42,508 bases of DNA from an uncultured Pseudomonadota bacterium (GTDB lineage Bacteria; Pseudomonadota; Gammaproteobacteria; Xanthomonadales; Ahniellaceae). A program made the translations under genes and the position numbers. The DNA is taken from NCBI GenBank assembly GCA_937996755.1, contig CALKUS010000110.1, forward strand, positions 1 to 42,508, read 5' to 3'. Of this stretch, positions 25,139 through 33,464 are shown in pieces (the first letter of the stretch is position 1; the number at the start of each line of letters is the position of its first letter). Below the pieces are notes generated by a model that searched no databases, was not told where the DNA came from, and was given only the letters and a program-made list of their open reading frames with translations.

Positions 25139-26635
25139 GAAGTCGTCGCCCGCGACGGGCTCGTCGCCGGCCGCGGGGTCCGGGGCGCCGAGGCGCTTCG
25201 CAGCCTTGACGCCCAGCGATTGCAGTCGCTGCACCTGGCTGAGCGGGCCGTGCGTGCTGCGGAACTTGTCGTTCGCCGCTTCGAAGGCGTTCTGCGCCGC
25301 ACGGAGCTTTTCGCCCACCGCGCCGAACGCGACGAGGAAGCGCTCGAGCGACTTGGCGAGCGACTCGGCGCGCCCGATGATGTCGTTCGCATGCTTGAGG
25401 CTCTTCGCGCGCGCCCAGCCGTACTCGATGGCGCGCAGCACGCTGACCAGCGTATTCGGGCTCACCAGCACGACGCGATTCGACAGCGCATCGGCGGACA
25501 GCTCCGGGTCCTCGGAGAAGGCCGCGGACAGTGCGCCTTCGATCGGCACGAACACGAGCACGAGGTCGAGCGCCTTGCCGTCGAACAGCGATGCGTAATC
25601 CTTCTGCTTGATGTCGCGGACGTGGCGCTTGAGCGCGCCGACGTGCGCCTTGAGCGCGACGGCACGCGACTCGTCGTCCTCGGCGTTCATCGCCTCCTGC
25701 CAGCGTGCCAGGCTCACCTTCGAGTCCACGATCACGCGCCGCGAATCCGGCAGCTTCACGACGACGTCGGGAATCAGCCGGTTGCCTTCCTCGTCCTTCT
25801 CGCTGCCCTGTCGCGTGTAGTGCTCGCCTTCGACCAGCCCCGAGGCCTCGAGCGCCTTCTCGAGGATCATCTCGCCCCAGTTGCCGCGGTGCTTCACGTT
25901 GCCCTGCATCGCGTTCGTGAGCGCCTTCGCCTGCTCGCTCCAGTCGCGGTTGAGGCCCATCAGCTGGTCCAGCGCGCCCTTCAGTCCGGCCCGTTCCTTC
26001 GCTTCGTCCGTGTACAGCGTTTCCGCCTTCTCGCGGAAACCCTTGAGCTCCTCCGCGAACGGCTGCAGCACGGACGTCAGCTGCTGCTGGCTCTGCGAAG
26101 CGAATACCTGCGACTTCTGGTCGAACAACGCGCCCGCCACTTCGCCGAACTTCGCGCTGAGCTCCTCTCGCGCGTTCGTCACGAATTGTTCCTGCCGCTG
26201 CAGGAGCTGCTCGGTCGCCTGGCGCAACGCCGCCAGCTTTTCCTCGCGCAGGCGCGCGTCGCCCAGCTCCGCACGCAGCTGCGCGAGCTCGCCGGTCGCG
26301 CGCTCGAGCGCCGCCGCCTTTTCGGCCAGGCGGTCGCCCAGCTCGCGCACGCGCGCCTCGGAGCCGCCACTGGCGCGCTCGAGGTCGGCGCGCTGCGCCT
26401 GCGCTTCCGCGAGGCGTCGCGCGTCCTCGTCGTGCCGCGCTTCGAGCTGCGCCACGCGCGCCTGCGCACCATCGCGCTCGGCCAGCAGCCGGGCGACCTC
26501 GGCTTCGCGCTGCGCGCGCCCTTCGGCGATGCGCGCTTCCGACTGTCGGCGCGCAAGCCCGAACGCGGCAAGCGCGGTCGCGACGAACGCGACGACGGCA
26601 CCGAGCAGCAGCGAGAATGGATCGAACGTGGGCAT
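25112..26635 (-). CDS. rmuC: DNA recombination protein RmuC
   Basis: This is a 507-residue protein. An N-terminal membrane anchor (FSLLLGAVVAFVATALAAFGLA) is followed by a long coiled coil (about 30-220). The RmuC nuclease-like domain is at about 225-450, with KHRGNWGEMILEKALEASGL, PDVVVKLPDSRRVIVDSKVSL (the PD-(D/E)xK-like core) and VFVPIEGALSAAF. E. coli RmuC limits inversions at short inverted repeats, which is of interest given the hairpins in this window. ATG 26635 is the only start before the anchor. It may be co-transcribed with the HiPIP gene upstream on the same strand (93-bp gap). Confidence 0.94.
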   Translation of the reverse strand: MPTFDPFSLLLGAVVAFVATALAAFGLARRQSEARIAEGRAQREAEVARLLAERDGAQARVAQLEARHDEDARRLAEAQAQRADLERASGGSEARVRELGDRLAEKAAALERATGELAQLRAELGDARLREEKLAALRQATEQLLQRQEQFVTNAREELSAKFGEVAGALFDQKSQVFASQSQQQLTSVLQPFAEELKGFREKAETLYTDEAKERAGLKGALDQLMGLNRDWSEQAKALTNAMQGNVKHRGNWGEMILEKALEASGLVEGEHYTRQGSEKDEEGNRLIPDVVVKLPDSRRVIVDSKVSLARWQEAMNAEDDESRAVALKAHVGALKRHVRDIKQKDYASLFDGKALDLVLVFVPIEGALSAAFSEDPELSADALSNRVVLVSPNTLVSVLRAIEYGWARAKSLKHANDIIGRAESLAKSLERFLVAFGAVGEKLRAAQNAFEAANDKFRSTHGPLSQVQRLQSLGVKAAKRLGAPDPAAGDEPVAGDDFLLERQPLE

Positions 26636-26728
26636 GGTGCGATTCTAGCGAGCGGCCCGTCTCAGCGAGTGAAACGCGCCGCAGCGCCCGCGCCCGCGAC
26701 GGGCGCGCCCTGCCCGCGGTGCGCGCGC

Positions 26729-27049
26729 CTACGCCTTCTTCACGTATGCGGCACACCATCCCTTCGGGTTCACCGATTTGCCCGGGAAGATCTGGCACGG
26801 CAGCCAGCCGTCGGCCTGCGGCGCGAGCGCGAGGTTGCAGCCGGCGCACAGCTGGTCGGGCTTGTGGTTCGGGAATTTCGCCGCATCCACCTTCGTCGCG
26901 TCGTGGTGGTAGCCGAGCGCCGACGCGGTCGGGTCGGTTTCCTCGATGTGCGGAAGGTCGGCGGCGTGCGCCTCGCGCGCGAGCGGCGCGGCGACGGCGC
27001 CGAGCACGACGAGCTCGATGAAACGGCGGCGGGAACGGTCCTGGGCCAT
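26729..27049 (-). CDS. High-potential iron-sulfur protein (HiPIP), Tat-exported
   Basis: This is a 106-residue protein. A twin-arginine signal (SRRRFIELVVLGAVAAPLA, cleaved near AHAA) is followed by a mature domain of about 76 residues. It carries four cysteines at 68, 71, 85 and 99, spaced CxxC-x13-C-x13-C, which bind the single [4Fe-4S] cluster. KGWC and LPCQIFPGK are typical of HiPIPs, soluble periplasmic electron carriers. GGAGG stands 8 nt before ATG 27049. An in-frame ATG at 27079 is rejected because it would place the Shine-Dalgarno inside the gene. Confidence 0.93.
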   Translation of the reverse strand: MAQDRSRRRFIELVVLGAVAAPLAREAHAADLPHIEETDPTASALGYHHDATKVDAAKFPNHKPDQLCAGCNLALAPQADGWLPCQIFPGKSVNPKGWCAAYVKKA

Positions 27050-27115
27050 GGCGTCATCCTCCGGTAGGTAACGCATTGTGCCTCCTGCGGAGGCAGGCGC
27101 CCACCCTGCCGGCGA

Positions 27116-27829
27116 ATGCACCCGGCGTCCACATCGGGGGCGTTGCAGCCGGTATATTGCGCGCTGCAACAGAGCCGACCGGAAACCGCCGCCATCGACA
27201 CGCCCAGCACGCCCGACGACCGGTTCCTCACCGCCGCGCGCGCGATCGCCGCCGCCGGCCGCGAGCTCGCGGCGCTCGGCTGGACGCCCGCGACGAGCAG
27301 CAACTTCTCGCTGCGCCTGGACGAAGGCCGCGCCGCGATCACCATCTCGGGCCGCGACAAGGGCCGGCTCTCGGAAAACGACATCATGGTCGTCGACCTG
27401 GACGGCCGCGCCGAGGATCCCGCGCTGCGCCCGTCGGCCGAGACCTTGCTGCACACGCAGCTCTACCGGCGCTTCCCGCAGGTGGGTTGCGTGCTGCACA
27501 CGCATTCGCAGGTGCAGACGATCGCGTCGCGCCTGTTCGCGCGCGAGGGCCGCGTGCACCTGGCGGGCTACGAGCTGCTGAAGGCGTTCTCGGGCACGCA
27601 GACGCACGAGGTCGAGCTCGACGTACCGGTGCTGCCGAACTCGCAGGACATGGACGTGATCGCGCGCGGCGTCGAGCGGTTCCTCGACCGCAGCCCGCCG
27701 CTGTACGGCTACCTGATCGAGGGCCACGGCATCTACGCGTGGGGCGCCGACATGGCCGAGACGCGCCGCCACCTCGAGGCGTTCGAGTTCCTGCTGTCCT
27801 GCGAGCTTCAGATGAGGAAACTGTCATGA
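27116..27829 (+). CDS. mtnB: Methylthioribulose-1-phosphate dehydratase MtnB
   Basis: This is a class II aldolase-family zinc enzyme of methionine salvage that dehydrates 5-methylthioribulose 1-phosphate. Seen: GWTPATSSNFSLRL, SGRDKGRLSENDIMVVD, PSAETLLHTQLY (catalytic Glu), VLHTHSQVQT (zinc HxH), GHGIYAWG (third zinc His). The frame is open from ATG 27116 (237 residues), but the usual family N-terminus lies about 30 residues before GWTPATSS. The first 16 or so residues also coincide with a possible promoter and operator (27142-27170), so the true start may be TTG 27143 or a non-canonical CTG at 27164. The stop overlaps the mtnD start (ATGA). Confidence 0.9.
   Translation: MHPASTSGALQPVYCALQQSRPETAAIDTPSTPDDRFLTAARAIAAAGRELAALGWTPATSSNFSLRLDEGRAAITISGRDKGRLSENDIMVVDLDGRAEDPALRPSAETLLHTQLYRRFPQVGCVLHTHSQVQTIASRLFAREGRVHLAGYELLKAFSGTQTHEVELDVPVLPNSQDMDVIARGVERFLDRSPPLYGYLIEGHGIYAWGADMAETRRHLEAFEFLLSCELQMRKLS
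27142..27170. promoter_or_regulatory. 8-bp inverted repeat around a TATATT box before/within mtnB
   Basis: GTTGCAGC (27142-27149) and GCTGCAAC (27163-27170) are perfect inverted copies, 13 nt apart. The spacer contains TATATT (27153-27158), a good -10 hexamer for mtnB. The arrangement looks like an operator over a promoter. If so, translation of mtnB must start downstream of about 27164. Confidence 0.45.
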
Positions 27830-28371
27830 GCCGCCTGCGCGTCTTCACCGAAACCGAACCCCGCACGCCGCAGCTGGAGACCAGCGACCACACGGAGATC
27901 GCGCGCGCGCTCGCGCCGATCGGCGTGCGCTTCGAGCGCTGGGCAGCGGCGCAGCCGATCAAGCCCGGCGACAAACCCGACGACGTGATCGCCGCGTATC
28001 GCAGCGACATCGACCGGCTGATGGCGACAGAAGGCTACAAGGCCTGCGACGTGATCAGCCTCGACCGCGACCACCCGGACAAGGGGGCGCTGCGCCAGAA
28101 GTTCCTCAACGAGCACACGCACAGCGAGGACGAGGTGCGCTTCTTCGTCGCGGGCGAAGGCCTGTTCACCCTGCACGCAGGCGAGAAAGTCTACGAGGTG
28201 CTCTGCACGCAGGGCGACCTCATCGGCGTGCCCGACGGCACGCGCCACTGGTTCGACATGGGCCCGAATCCGTACTTCGTCGCGATCCGGCTGTTCACGA
28301 ACGCGGCGGGCTGGGTGGCGAACTTCACGGGTAGCGAGATCGCTTCCAGGTATTCGCGGCTCGACAACTGA
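27826..28371 (+). CDS. mtnD: Acireductone dioxygenase MtnD
   Basis: This 181-residue cupin enzyme has metal ligands in NEHTHSEDEVRFF (HxHx4E) and the later TRHWFDMG His. It oxidises the acireductone made by MtnC; the iron form gives the keto-acid precursor of methionine. The start overlaps the mtnB stop, and GAGG lies just upstream. The gene order B-D-C matches the xanthomonad salvage cluster. A tandem-repeat hairpin at 28399-28505 separates it from mtnC. Confidence 0.95.
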   Translation: MSRLRVFTETEPRTPQLETSDHTEIARALAPIGVRFERWAAAQPIKPGDKPDDVIAAYRSDIDRLMATEGYKACDVISLDRDHPDKGALRQKFLNEHTHSEDEVRFFVAGEGLFTLHAGEKVYEVLCTQGDLIGVPDGTRHWFDMGPNPYFVAIRLFTNAAGWVANFTGSEIASRYSRLDN

Positions 28372-28398
28372 GGGTACCGAAAGGCGTTCATGCCGTCG

Positions 28399-28505
28399 CA
28401 TGGGTATGAGTCGGAGTATGAGCTCGTACTCCGAGCCTGTTCGCAACCTCGAGCCTTGCCCGAGCGCACTCATACACCCTACTCATACTCATACTTGCGC
28501 CCATG
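28399..28505. repeat. Intergenic hairpin with arms of TATGAG units, reaching the mtnC start
   Basis: The left arm (28399-28426) reads CATGGG, TATGAG, TCGGAG, TATGAG. The right arm (to 28505), reverse-complemented, reads CATGGG, CGCAAG, TATGAG, TATGAG, then a degenerate unit and another TATGAG. Inside the left part is a perfect 7-bp stem, CGGAGTA/TACTCCG (28412-28418 with 28427-28433). The right arm contains the mtnC ATG and, 7 nt before it, CATACT, which resembles a -10 box. Confidence 0.75.
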
Positions 28506-29195
28506 TCCTCCCCAGTCACCCCGCAAGTCGTGTTGACCGACATCGAAGGCACGACCTCGTCGATCGACTTCGTGAAGGACGTGCTGTTCCCGTACGCGCG
28601 CGCGCACCTGCCCGCGTACGTCGCCGCGCACGCCGACGAACCGACCGTGCGCGAGCAGCTCGACGCGGTCGCACGCGAGTCCGGGATCGCGCGCGACGAC
28701 GTGCCCGCCCTGGTCGCCGTGCTGCAGCGCTGGATCGACGAAGACCGCAAGGCGACGCCGCTCAAGGCGCTGCAGGGCATGGTCTGGGAAGCCGGTTACC
28801 GGGATGGAGCGTATGTCGCGCACCTGTACGAGGATGCCGCGCCCGCGCTGCAGCGCTGGCGTCGCGCCGGTCGCCGCCTGTACGTCTACTCGTCGGGCTC
28901 CGTCCAGGCGCAGAAGCTGTTCTTCGGCCATTCCGCGGCCGGCGACCTCACGCCGCTGTTCTCGGGTTACTTCGACACGACGAGCGGCGGCAAGCGCGAG
29001 CGCGCATCGTACGAGCGCATCGCGAAGGACATCGGGGTCGAGCCGCAGGCGATCGTCTTCTTCTCCGACATCGAGCAGGAAGTGGACGCGGCGCGCGCGG
29101 CCGGCATGGACACCGTCTGGGTGCGGCGCGACGGCGCGTACAGCGAAAGCTCCCCGCACCGCCAGGTCGAGTCGTTCGACGACATTGCCATTTGA
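28503..29195 (+). CDS. mtnC: Enolase-phosphatase MtnC (E1)
   Basis: This is a 230-residue HAD-family enzyme: motif I LTDIEGTTSSIDF, motif II VYSSGS, Lys in FDTTSGGKRERASYERI and motif IV FFSDIEQEVDAA. It enolises and dephosphorylates 2,3-diketo-5-methylthiopentyl 1-phosphate to acireductone, the substrate of the neighbouring MtnD. The start ATG has no Shine-Dalgarno and lies within the right arm of a repeat hairpin. A second, different repeat hairpin begins 8 nt after its stop. Confidence 0.95.
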   Translation: MSSPVTPQVVLTDIEGTTSSIDFVKDVLFPYARAHLPAYVAAHADEPTVREQLDAVARESGIARDDVPALVAVLQRWIDEDRKATPLKALQGMVWEAGYRDGAYVAHLYEDAAPALQRWRRAGRRLYVYSSGSVQAQKLFFGHSAAGDLTPLFSGYFDTTSGGKRERASYERIAKDIGVEPQAIVFFSDIEQEVDAARAAGMDTVWVRRDGAYSESSPHRQVESFDDIAI

Positions 29196-29202
29196 CAGCG
29201 CA

Positions 29203-29297
29203 AGCGGAGAGCGGATAGCGGGCAGCGGCAAGAGCGGCTCGCCGGTCCCGAGGTGCGATACGCTGCGCTTGCCGCTCCCCGCTCCCCGCTTTCGGCT
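29203..29297. repeat. Intergenic hairpin with arms of tandem AGCGGNN heptamers
   Basis: The left arm (29203-29232) reads AGCGGAG, AGCGGAT, AGCGGGC, AGCGGCA, AG. The right arm (29268-29297), reverse-complemented, reads AGCCGAA, AGCGGGG, AGCGGGG, AGCGGCA, AG. That is 25 of 30 positions identical. The loop is 35 nt. It starts 8 nt after the mtnC stop and ends 12 nt before the next start codon. Confidence 0.85.
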
Positions 29298-29309
29298 CAC
29301 CGCAACGCG

Positions 29310-30716
29310 ATGGAATTCCTCCGCACGCTGCTCGACGCGCTGAAGCTGTCCCTGTTCGTACGGCCGGCGCGTCCCGCGCGGCGCATCGGGCCGGGGCAGT
29401 ACTGGCTCGCGCTCGGCGTCGCGACGCTGCTGCTCGCGCTGGAATCGCGGCTCGACGTGGACGGGCCTGCGCGCTTCTTCCTCGGTGGCGTGACCGGCAT
29501 CGCGTTCACCGGCTTGCTCGCGCTCGGCGTCTCGTACCTCGCCGCGCGCGCGCTCGGTCGGTCGGCGTTGTTCTGGCCGCTCGTGACCATGCTCGTGTTG
29601 CTCGGCAGCGGGCTGTACCTGGCGGCCCGCGGGCTCGCCGCACTCCTGCCCGATGCCGTGCCGGAGCTGCCGGTCGGCATCGCCTACGTGCTGTGGTGCG
29701 CCTGGTTGCTGCTCGCGGTGCGTCGCACGCTCGACTGGCTCGAGCCTTACCGGCGCTGGCCCGCGCGCACGTTCGCGGCGCTCGCCATCACCCTCGCGCT
29801 CGTGCTGCCGCCGTGGTGGATCCACCGCGGCGCGTTCTTCTATGCCGACTTCGAAGACGATTACTACGCCGACGAGGAAACCGCGGCGCCGGCGTTCGAG
29901 CCCGAGGTGGTGATGGCGGAACAATACCGCCTCGTCGACGCCGAGCTCGCCGCACTCGCGCCGCAGCGGCCGGGCAAGGTCGACCTCTACCTCATCGCGT
30001 TCGCGGGCGACGGCGGCGAAGCGGTGTTCGGCAACGAAGTGCGCTACGCGCGCGACGTGTTCGAACAGCGCTACGACGCGAAGGGCCGCACGCTGCTGCT
30101 GCTGAACGACCCCGGCACCACGGGCGAGACGGCGCTCGCGACGCTCACCAACCTGCGCCGCGCCCTGGCCGGCATCGGCGCGCGCATCGACCGCAGCGAG
30201 GACATCGTCGCCGTGTTCATGACCTCGCACGGCAGCGAGGACCACGAGCTGTACGTCGCGCTGGACCCGCTGCCGCTCGCGCAGGTCACGCCGGACTCGC
30301 TCGCGCTCGCGTTCGCCGACGCCGGGATCGAGTGGCGCGTCGCGATCGTCTCCGCGTGCTACTCGGGCGGGTTCGTGGACGCGCTCGCCGCGCCGCGCAC
30401 GCTCGTGATCGCCGCGGCGCGGCGCGACCGCACGTCCTTCGGTTGCGGTGCCGATTCCGACATCACGTATTTCGGCCGTGCCTTCCTCGCGCACGGGCTG
30501 AACCGGCGCGACACGCTCGTGGATGCGTTCGACTACGCGAAGCGCGAGATCGCGCAGCGCGAGCGCGCCGAGGACAAGACGCCGTCCGAGCCGCAGATCG
30601 CCAGCTCGCCGGAGATCGAGGCGCAGCTAGCGCTCTGGCGCGACGGGATTGCCCTCGGTGGCCGCGTGGTGTTCCGTGGCGGAGCCACCGGGGACGCGAG
30701 CGCCGCCGGACGCTGA
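29310..30716 (+). CDS. Membrane-anchored C13 (legumain-like) family peptidase
   Basis: This is a 468-residue protein. The N-terminal 170 residues hold about five hydrophobic segments (about 31-47, 60-80, 88-110, 121-137, 153-170). A soluble caspase-like domain then carries the C13 dyad: His307 in FMTSHGSEDH and Cys350 in IVSACYSGGF, each following a hydrophobic strand as in clan CD peptidases. Substrate and location of the domain (likely periplasmic) are inferred. The start ATG 29310 has no clear ribosome site; the longer frame runs into the repeat hairpin. The last 90 nt overlap the convergent GGDEF gene. Confidence 0.85.
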   Translation: MEFLRTLLDALKLSLFVRPARPARRIGPGQYWLALGVATLLLALESRLDVDGPARFFLGGVTGIAFTGLLALGVSYLAARALGRSALFWPLVTMLVLLGSGLYLAARGLAALLPDAVPELPVGIAYVLWCAWLLLAVRRTLDWLEPYRRWPARTFAALAITLALVLPPWWIHRGAFFYADFEDDYYADEETAAPAFEPEVVMAEQYRLVDAELAALAPQRPGKVDLYLIAFAGDGGEAVFGNEVRYARDVFEQRYDAKGRTLLLLNDPGTTGETALATLTNLRRALAGIGARIDRSEDIVAVFMTSHGSEDHELYVALDPLPLAQVTPDSLALAFADAGIEWRVAIVSACYSGGFVDALAAPRTLVIAAARRDRTSFGCGADSDITYFGRAFLAHGLNRRDTLVDAFDYAKREIAQRERAEDKTPSEPQIASSPEIEAQLALWRDGIALGGRVVFRGGATGDASAAGR

Positions 30717-32324
30717 CATGCTTTCGCGGTACGGTCGCACGAGGTTGCGGCCGTCGGACTTCGCCGCATAGAGCGCCTTGTCCGCCATGCCGATGAGCTG
30801 CGACGGCGACAGGCTGCCGTGCGGGATCGCGTATCCGACACCGACGCTGATCGACACCTGGCCGAGCTCGGAGTAGCGGTGCGGCGCCGCGAGCGCCAGC
30901 ACGCCGGCGCGCAGCGCTTCGGCGACCTTCAGCGCGTCCTTCGGCTCGGTTTCGGGCAGCAGCACGGCGAACTCCTCGCCGCCGAAACGCGCGACCAGGT
31001 CCTCCGCGCGGCGCACGGTGGTCGCGAGTACGCGCGCGACCTGTTTCAGGCATTCGTCGCCCTGCAGGTGCCCATAGCCGTCGTTGTAGGCCTTGAAGCG
31101 GTCGATGTCGACGAGCAGCAGCGACACGACGTGGCCGCGGCGACGCGCGCGCCGCCACTCGCTGCGCAGCGTCTGGTCGAACTGCCGTCGGTTCGCGATG
31201 CCGGTGAGGCCGTCCAGCGACGACAGGCGCTCGAGCTTGCCGTTCGCGACGCGCAACTGGTCGTTCGCACTCTCGAGCTGCTCCGACTTGTCCTCGAACA
31301 GCTGGATCGTGTCGAGCAGGCGCTGATTCACGAGCACGAGGTGGATGGCGCCTGCGATCTGGTCGGCCACGGCGCGCAGCACGTTGCGCACGTCGACGGA
31401 AAGCGCCTCGCGCGTGCCGGCCGCGTCGAGCACGCCGAGCAGCCGTTCGTGGTACCGGATCGGCACCACGAAGCGCGCGACCCCGGGCGTGCCCGGCGCC
31501 TGGCCGGGGTCGGCGGCGGCGTCCGGGATCCACAGCGGTTGCGCGAGGCGCAGCGCGCGCGTGGCGATCGCATCCTCGTCGCCACGACCGCCGAGCCGGA
31601 TCGTGCACGCGTCGATGGCGAAGCGGTGCTGCACGAATCGCCCGATGCGCGCGAGCACGTCCGGCAACTGGTCCGATTGCAACGCCGTGTGCGACACCTC
31701 GCTCATCAACGCGAGCAATGCGGCGCGGCGTGCGAGCTCCTGGTGCAGGCGCGCCGCCGCAACGGCGCCCGCCAGCTGGTCGGCGACGGTTGCGAGCAGC
31801 TCCTGCTGGTCGGCGAAGGCGTCCACTTCGACGCTCTCGACGTCGATCACGCCGAGCAGCTCGCCACGATGCCGGACGGGAACGCACAGCTCGGAGCGCA
31901 CGCCCGGGACGGCCGGTACGTAATTCGGGAACTCGCGGACATCGCGTACGAGCACCGCGTTGCCGCTCAGCGCGACATGGCCGCACACGCCCTCGCCGAT
32001 CGGCACCGTCCGGCCAACGTCGAGCTCGGTGTCGAGCACCGTCGCGACCGCTTCGCAGACGACCACGCGCGCGCGCAGGTCCAGCGAAAGGAATGCAACG
32101 AACTCCCAGCCGAAGCCTTCGCGCATCGCCTCGACCACGCGCTTGAGCATCGGCACGAGGTCGAGGTCCTCCGTGGCGATTCGCGCGATGCGATTGATCA
32201 GCGCGAGCTGGCGCTCGCCCAGGCCGGATCGCGCGCGAGCGGGTCCGCGCAGCGACGACGCGAGCGCAGGCATGTTGCCCGCGCCGCGGCCACCCCGGGG
32301 TGCCGTCGTGTCCCTCGTTCGCAT
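30627..32324 (-). CDS. GAF-GAF-GGDEF diguanylate cyclase
   Basis: This 565-residue cytosolic protein makes c-di-GMP from two GTP. GAF1 spans about 50-190 (GEGVCGHVALSGNAVLVRDV), GAF2 about 205-330, a coiled coil about 335-375 (LFEDKSEQLESANDQL), and GGDEF about 375-540. The active-site motif is GGEEF (448-452), with an RxxD inhibitory site five residues before it. No EAL follows. Start ATG 32324 is chosen over ATG 32273 because of a purine-rich stretch upstream; the choice is uncertain by 17 residues. Its 3' end overlaps the C13 peptidase gene by 90 nt on the other strand, an unusually long convergent overlap. Confidence 0.9.
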   Translation of the reverse strand: MRTRDTTAPRGGRGAGNMPALASSLRGPARARSGLGERQLALINRIARIATEDLDLVPMLKRVVEAMREGFGWEFVAFLSLDLRARVVVCEAVATVLDTELDVGRTVPIGEGVCGHVALSGNAVLVRDVREFPNYVPAVPGVRSELCVPVRHRGELLGVIDVESVEVDAFADQQELLATVADQLAGAVAAARLHQELARRAALLALMSEVSHTALQSDQLPDVLARIGRFVQHRFAIDACTIRLGGRGDEDAIATRALRLAQPLWIPDAAADPGQAPGTPGVARFVVPIRYHERLLGVLDAAGTREALSVDVRNVLRAVADQIAGAIHLVLVNQRLLDTIQLFEDKSEQLESANDQLRVANGKLERLSSLDGLTGIANRRQFDQTLRSEWRRARRRGHVVSLLLVDIDRFKAYNDGYGHLQGDECLKQVARVLATTVRRAEDLVARFGGEEFAVLLPETEPKDALKVAEALRAGVLALAAPHRYSELGQVSISVGVGYAIPHGSLSPSQLIGMADKALYAAKSDGRNLVRPYRESMSASGGARVPGGSATEHHAATEGNPVAPER

Positions 32325-32413
32325 CCGCCCACCCGCACAGGAATCGTCCGGGGCTGGACGAAGCAAGCCACGTGCCCCCCGCGCTGGACTTGAGGGGGCG
32401 GCCGCGTGCCGGA

Positions 32414-33367
32414 TCAGTGCGCCGCGTGGCCGACCGGCGGGCGCGCAACGCCGGCGATGCTGCGCGCGTGCACCGCAACGTCCGGGAAGTCGCCGAACGC
32501 GGCGTCGATGCCCGCCGTGAAGAATGCAACGAGCTCGGCCGTTGCGTCGCGAAATGCGGGGTTCGGTCGATCGTTGCGGAACGTCCACGTGTGCACGCCG
32601 AAACCGCGCGCGTGCGCCTTCGCGATCAGCCCCGTGTCGCGCCCGCGATGGTCGATGAGCGCGAACTTCTCGGGCGCCAGTCCGTCGAGGCGCGTGCCGC
32701 TTTCCTCGAGCAGCGCGAACGGATCCCGGCCGCTGACCGTCGCCGCTTCCAGCAGCAGGAAGCTGCGCAGGCCTGCGGCGCGCTTCAGGCGGAACAGCGG
32801 CTCGGGCTCGAAACACTGCAGCCACACCTGCACGTCGCCCTGGTTGCGTGCGCGCATGAGCTCCACGTCGCGCAGCAACAGCGACGCCACGTCGTGGCCC
32901 GATGCGAGGAACGCGGCGGGGTGCTTGAGCTCGGGGTAGACGACGATCCGGCGCCCGCGGCGCTCGCTTTCCTCGCAGGCCAGCTTCAGCACTTCGAAGA
33001 AGCTCGGGACGCGCAGGCGGCCGTCGTGCGCCTCGCTGCGACCCGCGAACGGTTGCACCGCACGCAGCCGCGTGAGCTCGCCCCAGCTGAAATCGTCGAT
33101 CCGCCATTCCGGCTGGCCTTCAGGGCCCGAAACGGCGCGTGCCGCGAACTCGGCGCGCGACGCCACGTCGGTGCTGCGCGACAGGCCGCGATCGTGGCGC
33201 GCGACGAGCACGCCGTCGCGCGTCACGACGAGGTCGGGCTCGATCACGTCGGCGCCCTGCGCGATCGCGAGCGCGTAACCTTCCAGCGTGTGTTCCGGCA
33301 GGTAGCCGCTCGCGCCGCGATGCGCGATCACCAGCGGCTGCGAGCCATCGAGCGTGTTCCAGGACAT
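32414..33367 (-). CDS. Glycerophosphodiester phosphodiesterase (GlpQ/UgpQ family)
   Basis: This is a 317-residue TIM-barrel enzyme. Motifs: AHRGASGYLPEHT (16-27), EPDLVVTRDGVLVARHD (metal Glu/Asp and catalytic His58) and VYPELKHP. The C-terminal strand GVHTWTFRND is typical. It cleaves glycerophosphodiesters to glycerol 3-phosphate and an alcohol. The longer insertion between strands resembles GlpQ, but there is no signal peptide, so a cytosolic role is likelier. ATG 33367 has TAGAAT 6 nt upstream and no Shine-Dalgarno, fitting a leaderless mRNA. Confidence 0.93.
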   Translation of the reverse strand: MSWNTLDGSQPLVIAHRGASGYLPEHTLEGYALAIAQGADVIEPDLVVTRDGVLVARHDRGLSRSTDVASRAEFAARAVSGPEGQPEWRIDDFSWGELTRLRAVQPFAGRSEAHDGRLRVPSFFEVLKLACEESERRGRRIVVYPELKHPAAFLASGHDVASLLLRDVELMRARNQGDVQVWLQCFEPEPLFRLKRAAGLRSFLLLEAATVSGRDPFALLEESGTRLDGLAPEKFALIDHRGRDTGLIAKAHARGFGVHTWTFRNDRPNPAFRDATAELVAFFTAGIDAAFGDFPDVAVHARSIAGVARPPVGHAAH

Positions 33368-33373
33368 CCGGCG

Positions 33374-33379
33374 ATTCTA
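33374..33379 (-). promoter_or_regulatory. -10 box TAGAAT for the GDPD gene, leaderless geometry
   Basis: TAGAAT (5 of 6 to consensus) followed by six nucleotides and the ATG. No convincing -35 is seen. Confidence 0.4.
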
Positions 33380-33464
33380 CGCGGCGAAAACCGGGATTGG
33401 CGCACGGGCCGGCGCCCGGCGCCGGGTGTACGCTTCAGCGAGCGCGACCGGGCGGAGCCCACCG

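Noticed and set aside
32325..33107. N-terminal extension of the GAF-GAF-GGDEF protein to 33107
   Set aside because: It lies on the same strand as the GDPD gene but in another frame; the product is Arg/Ala-rich low-complexity.
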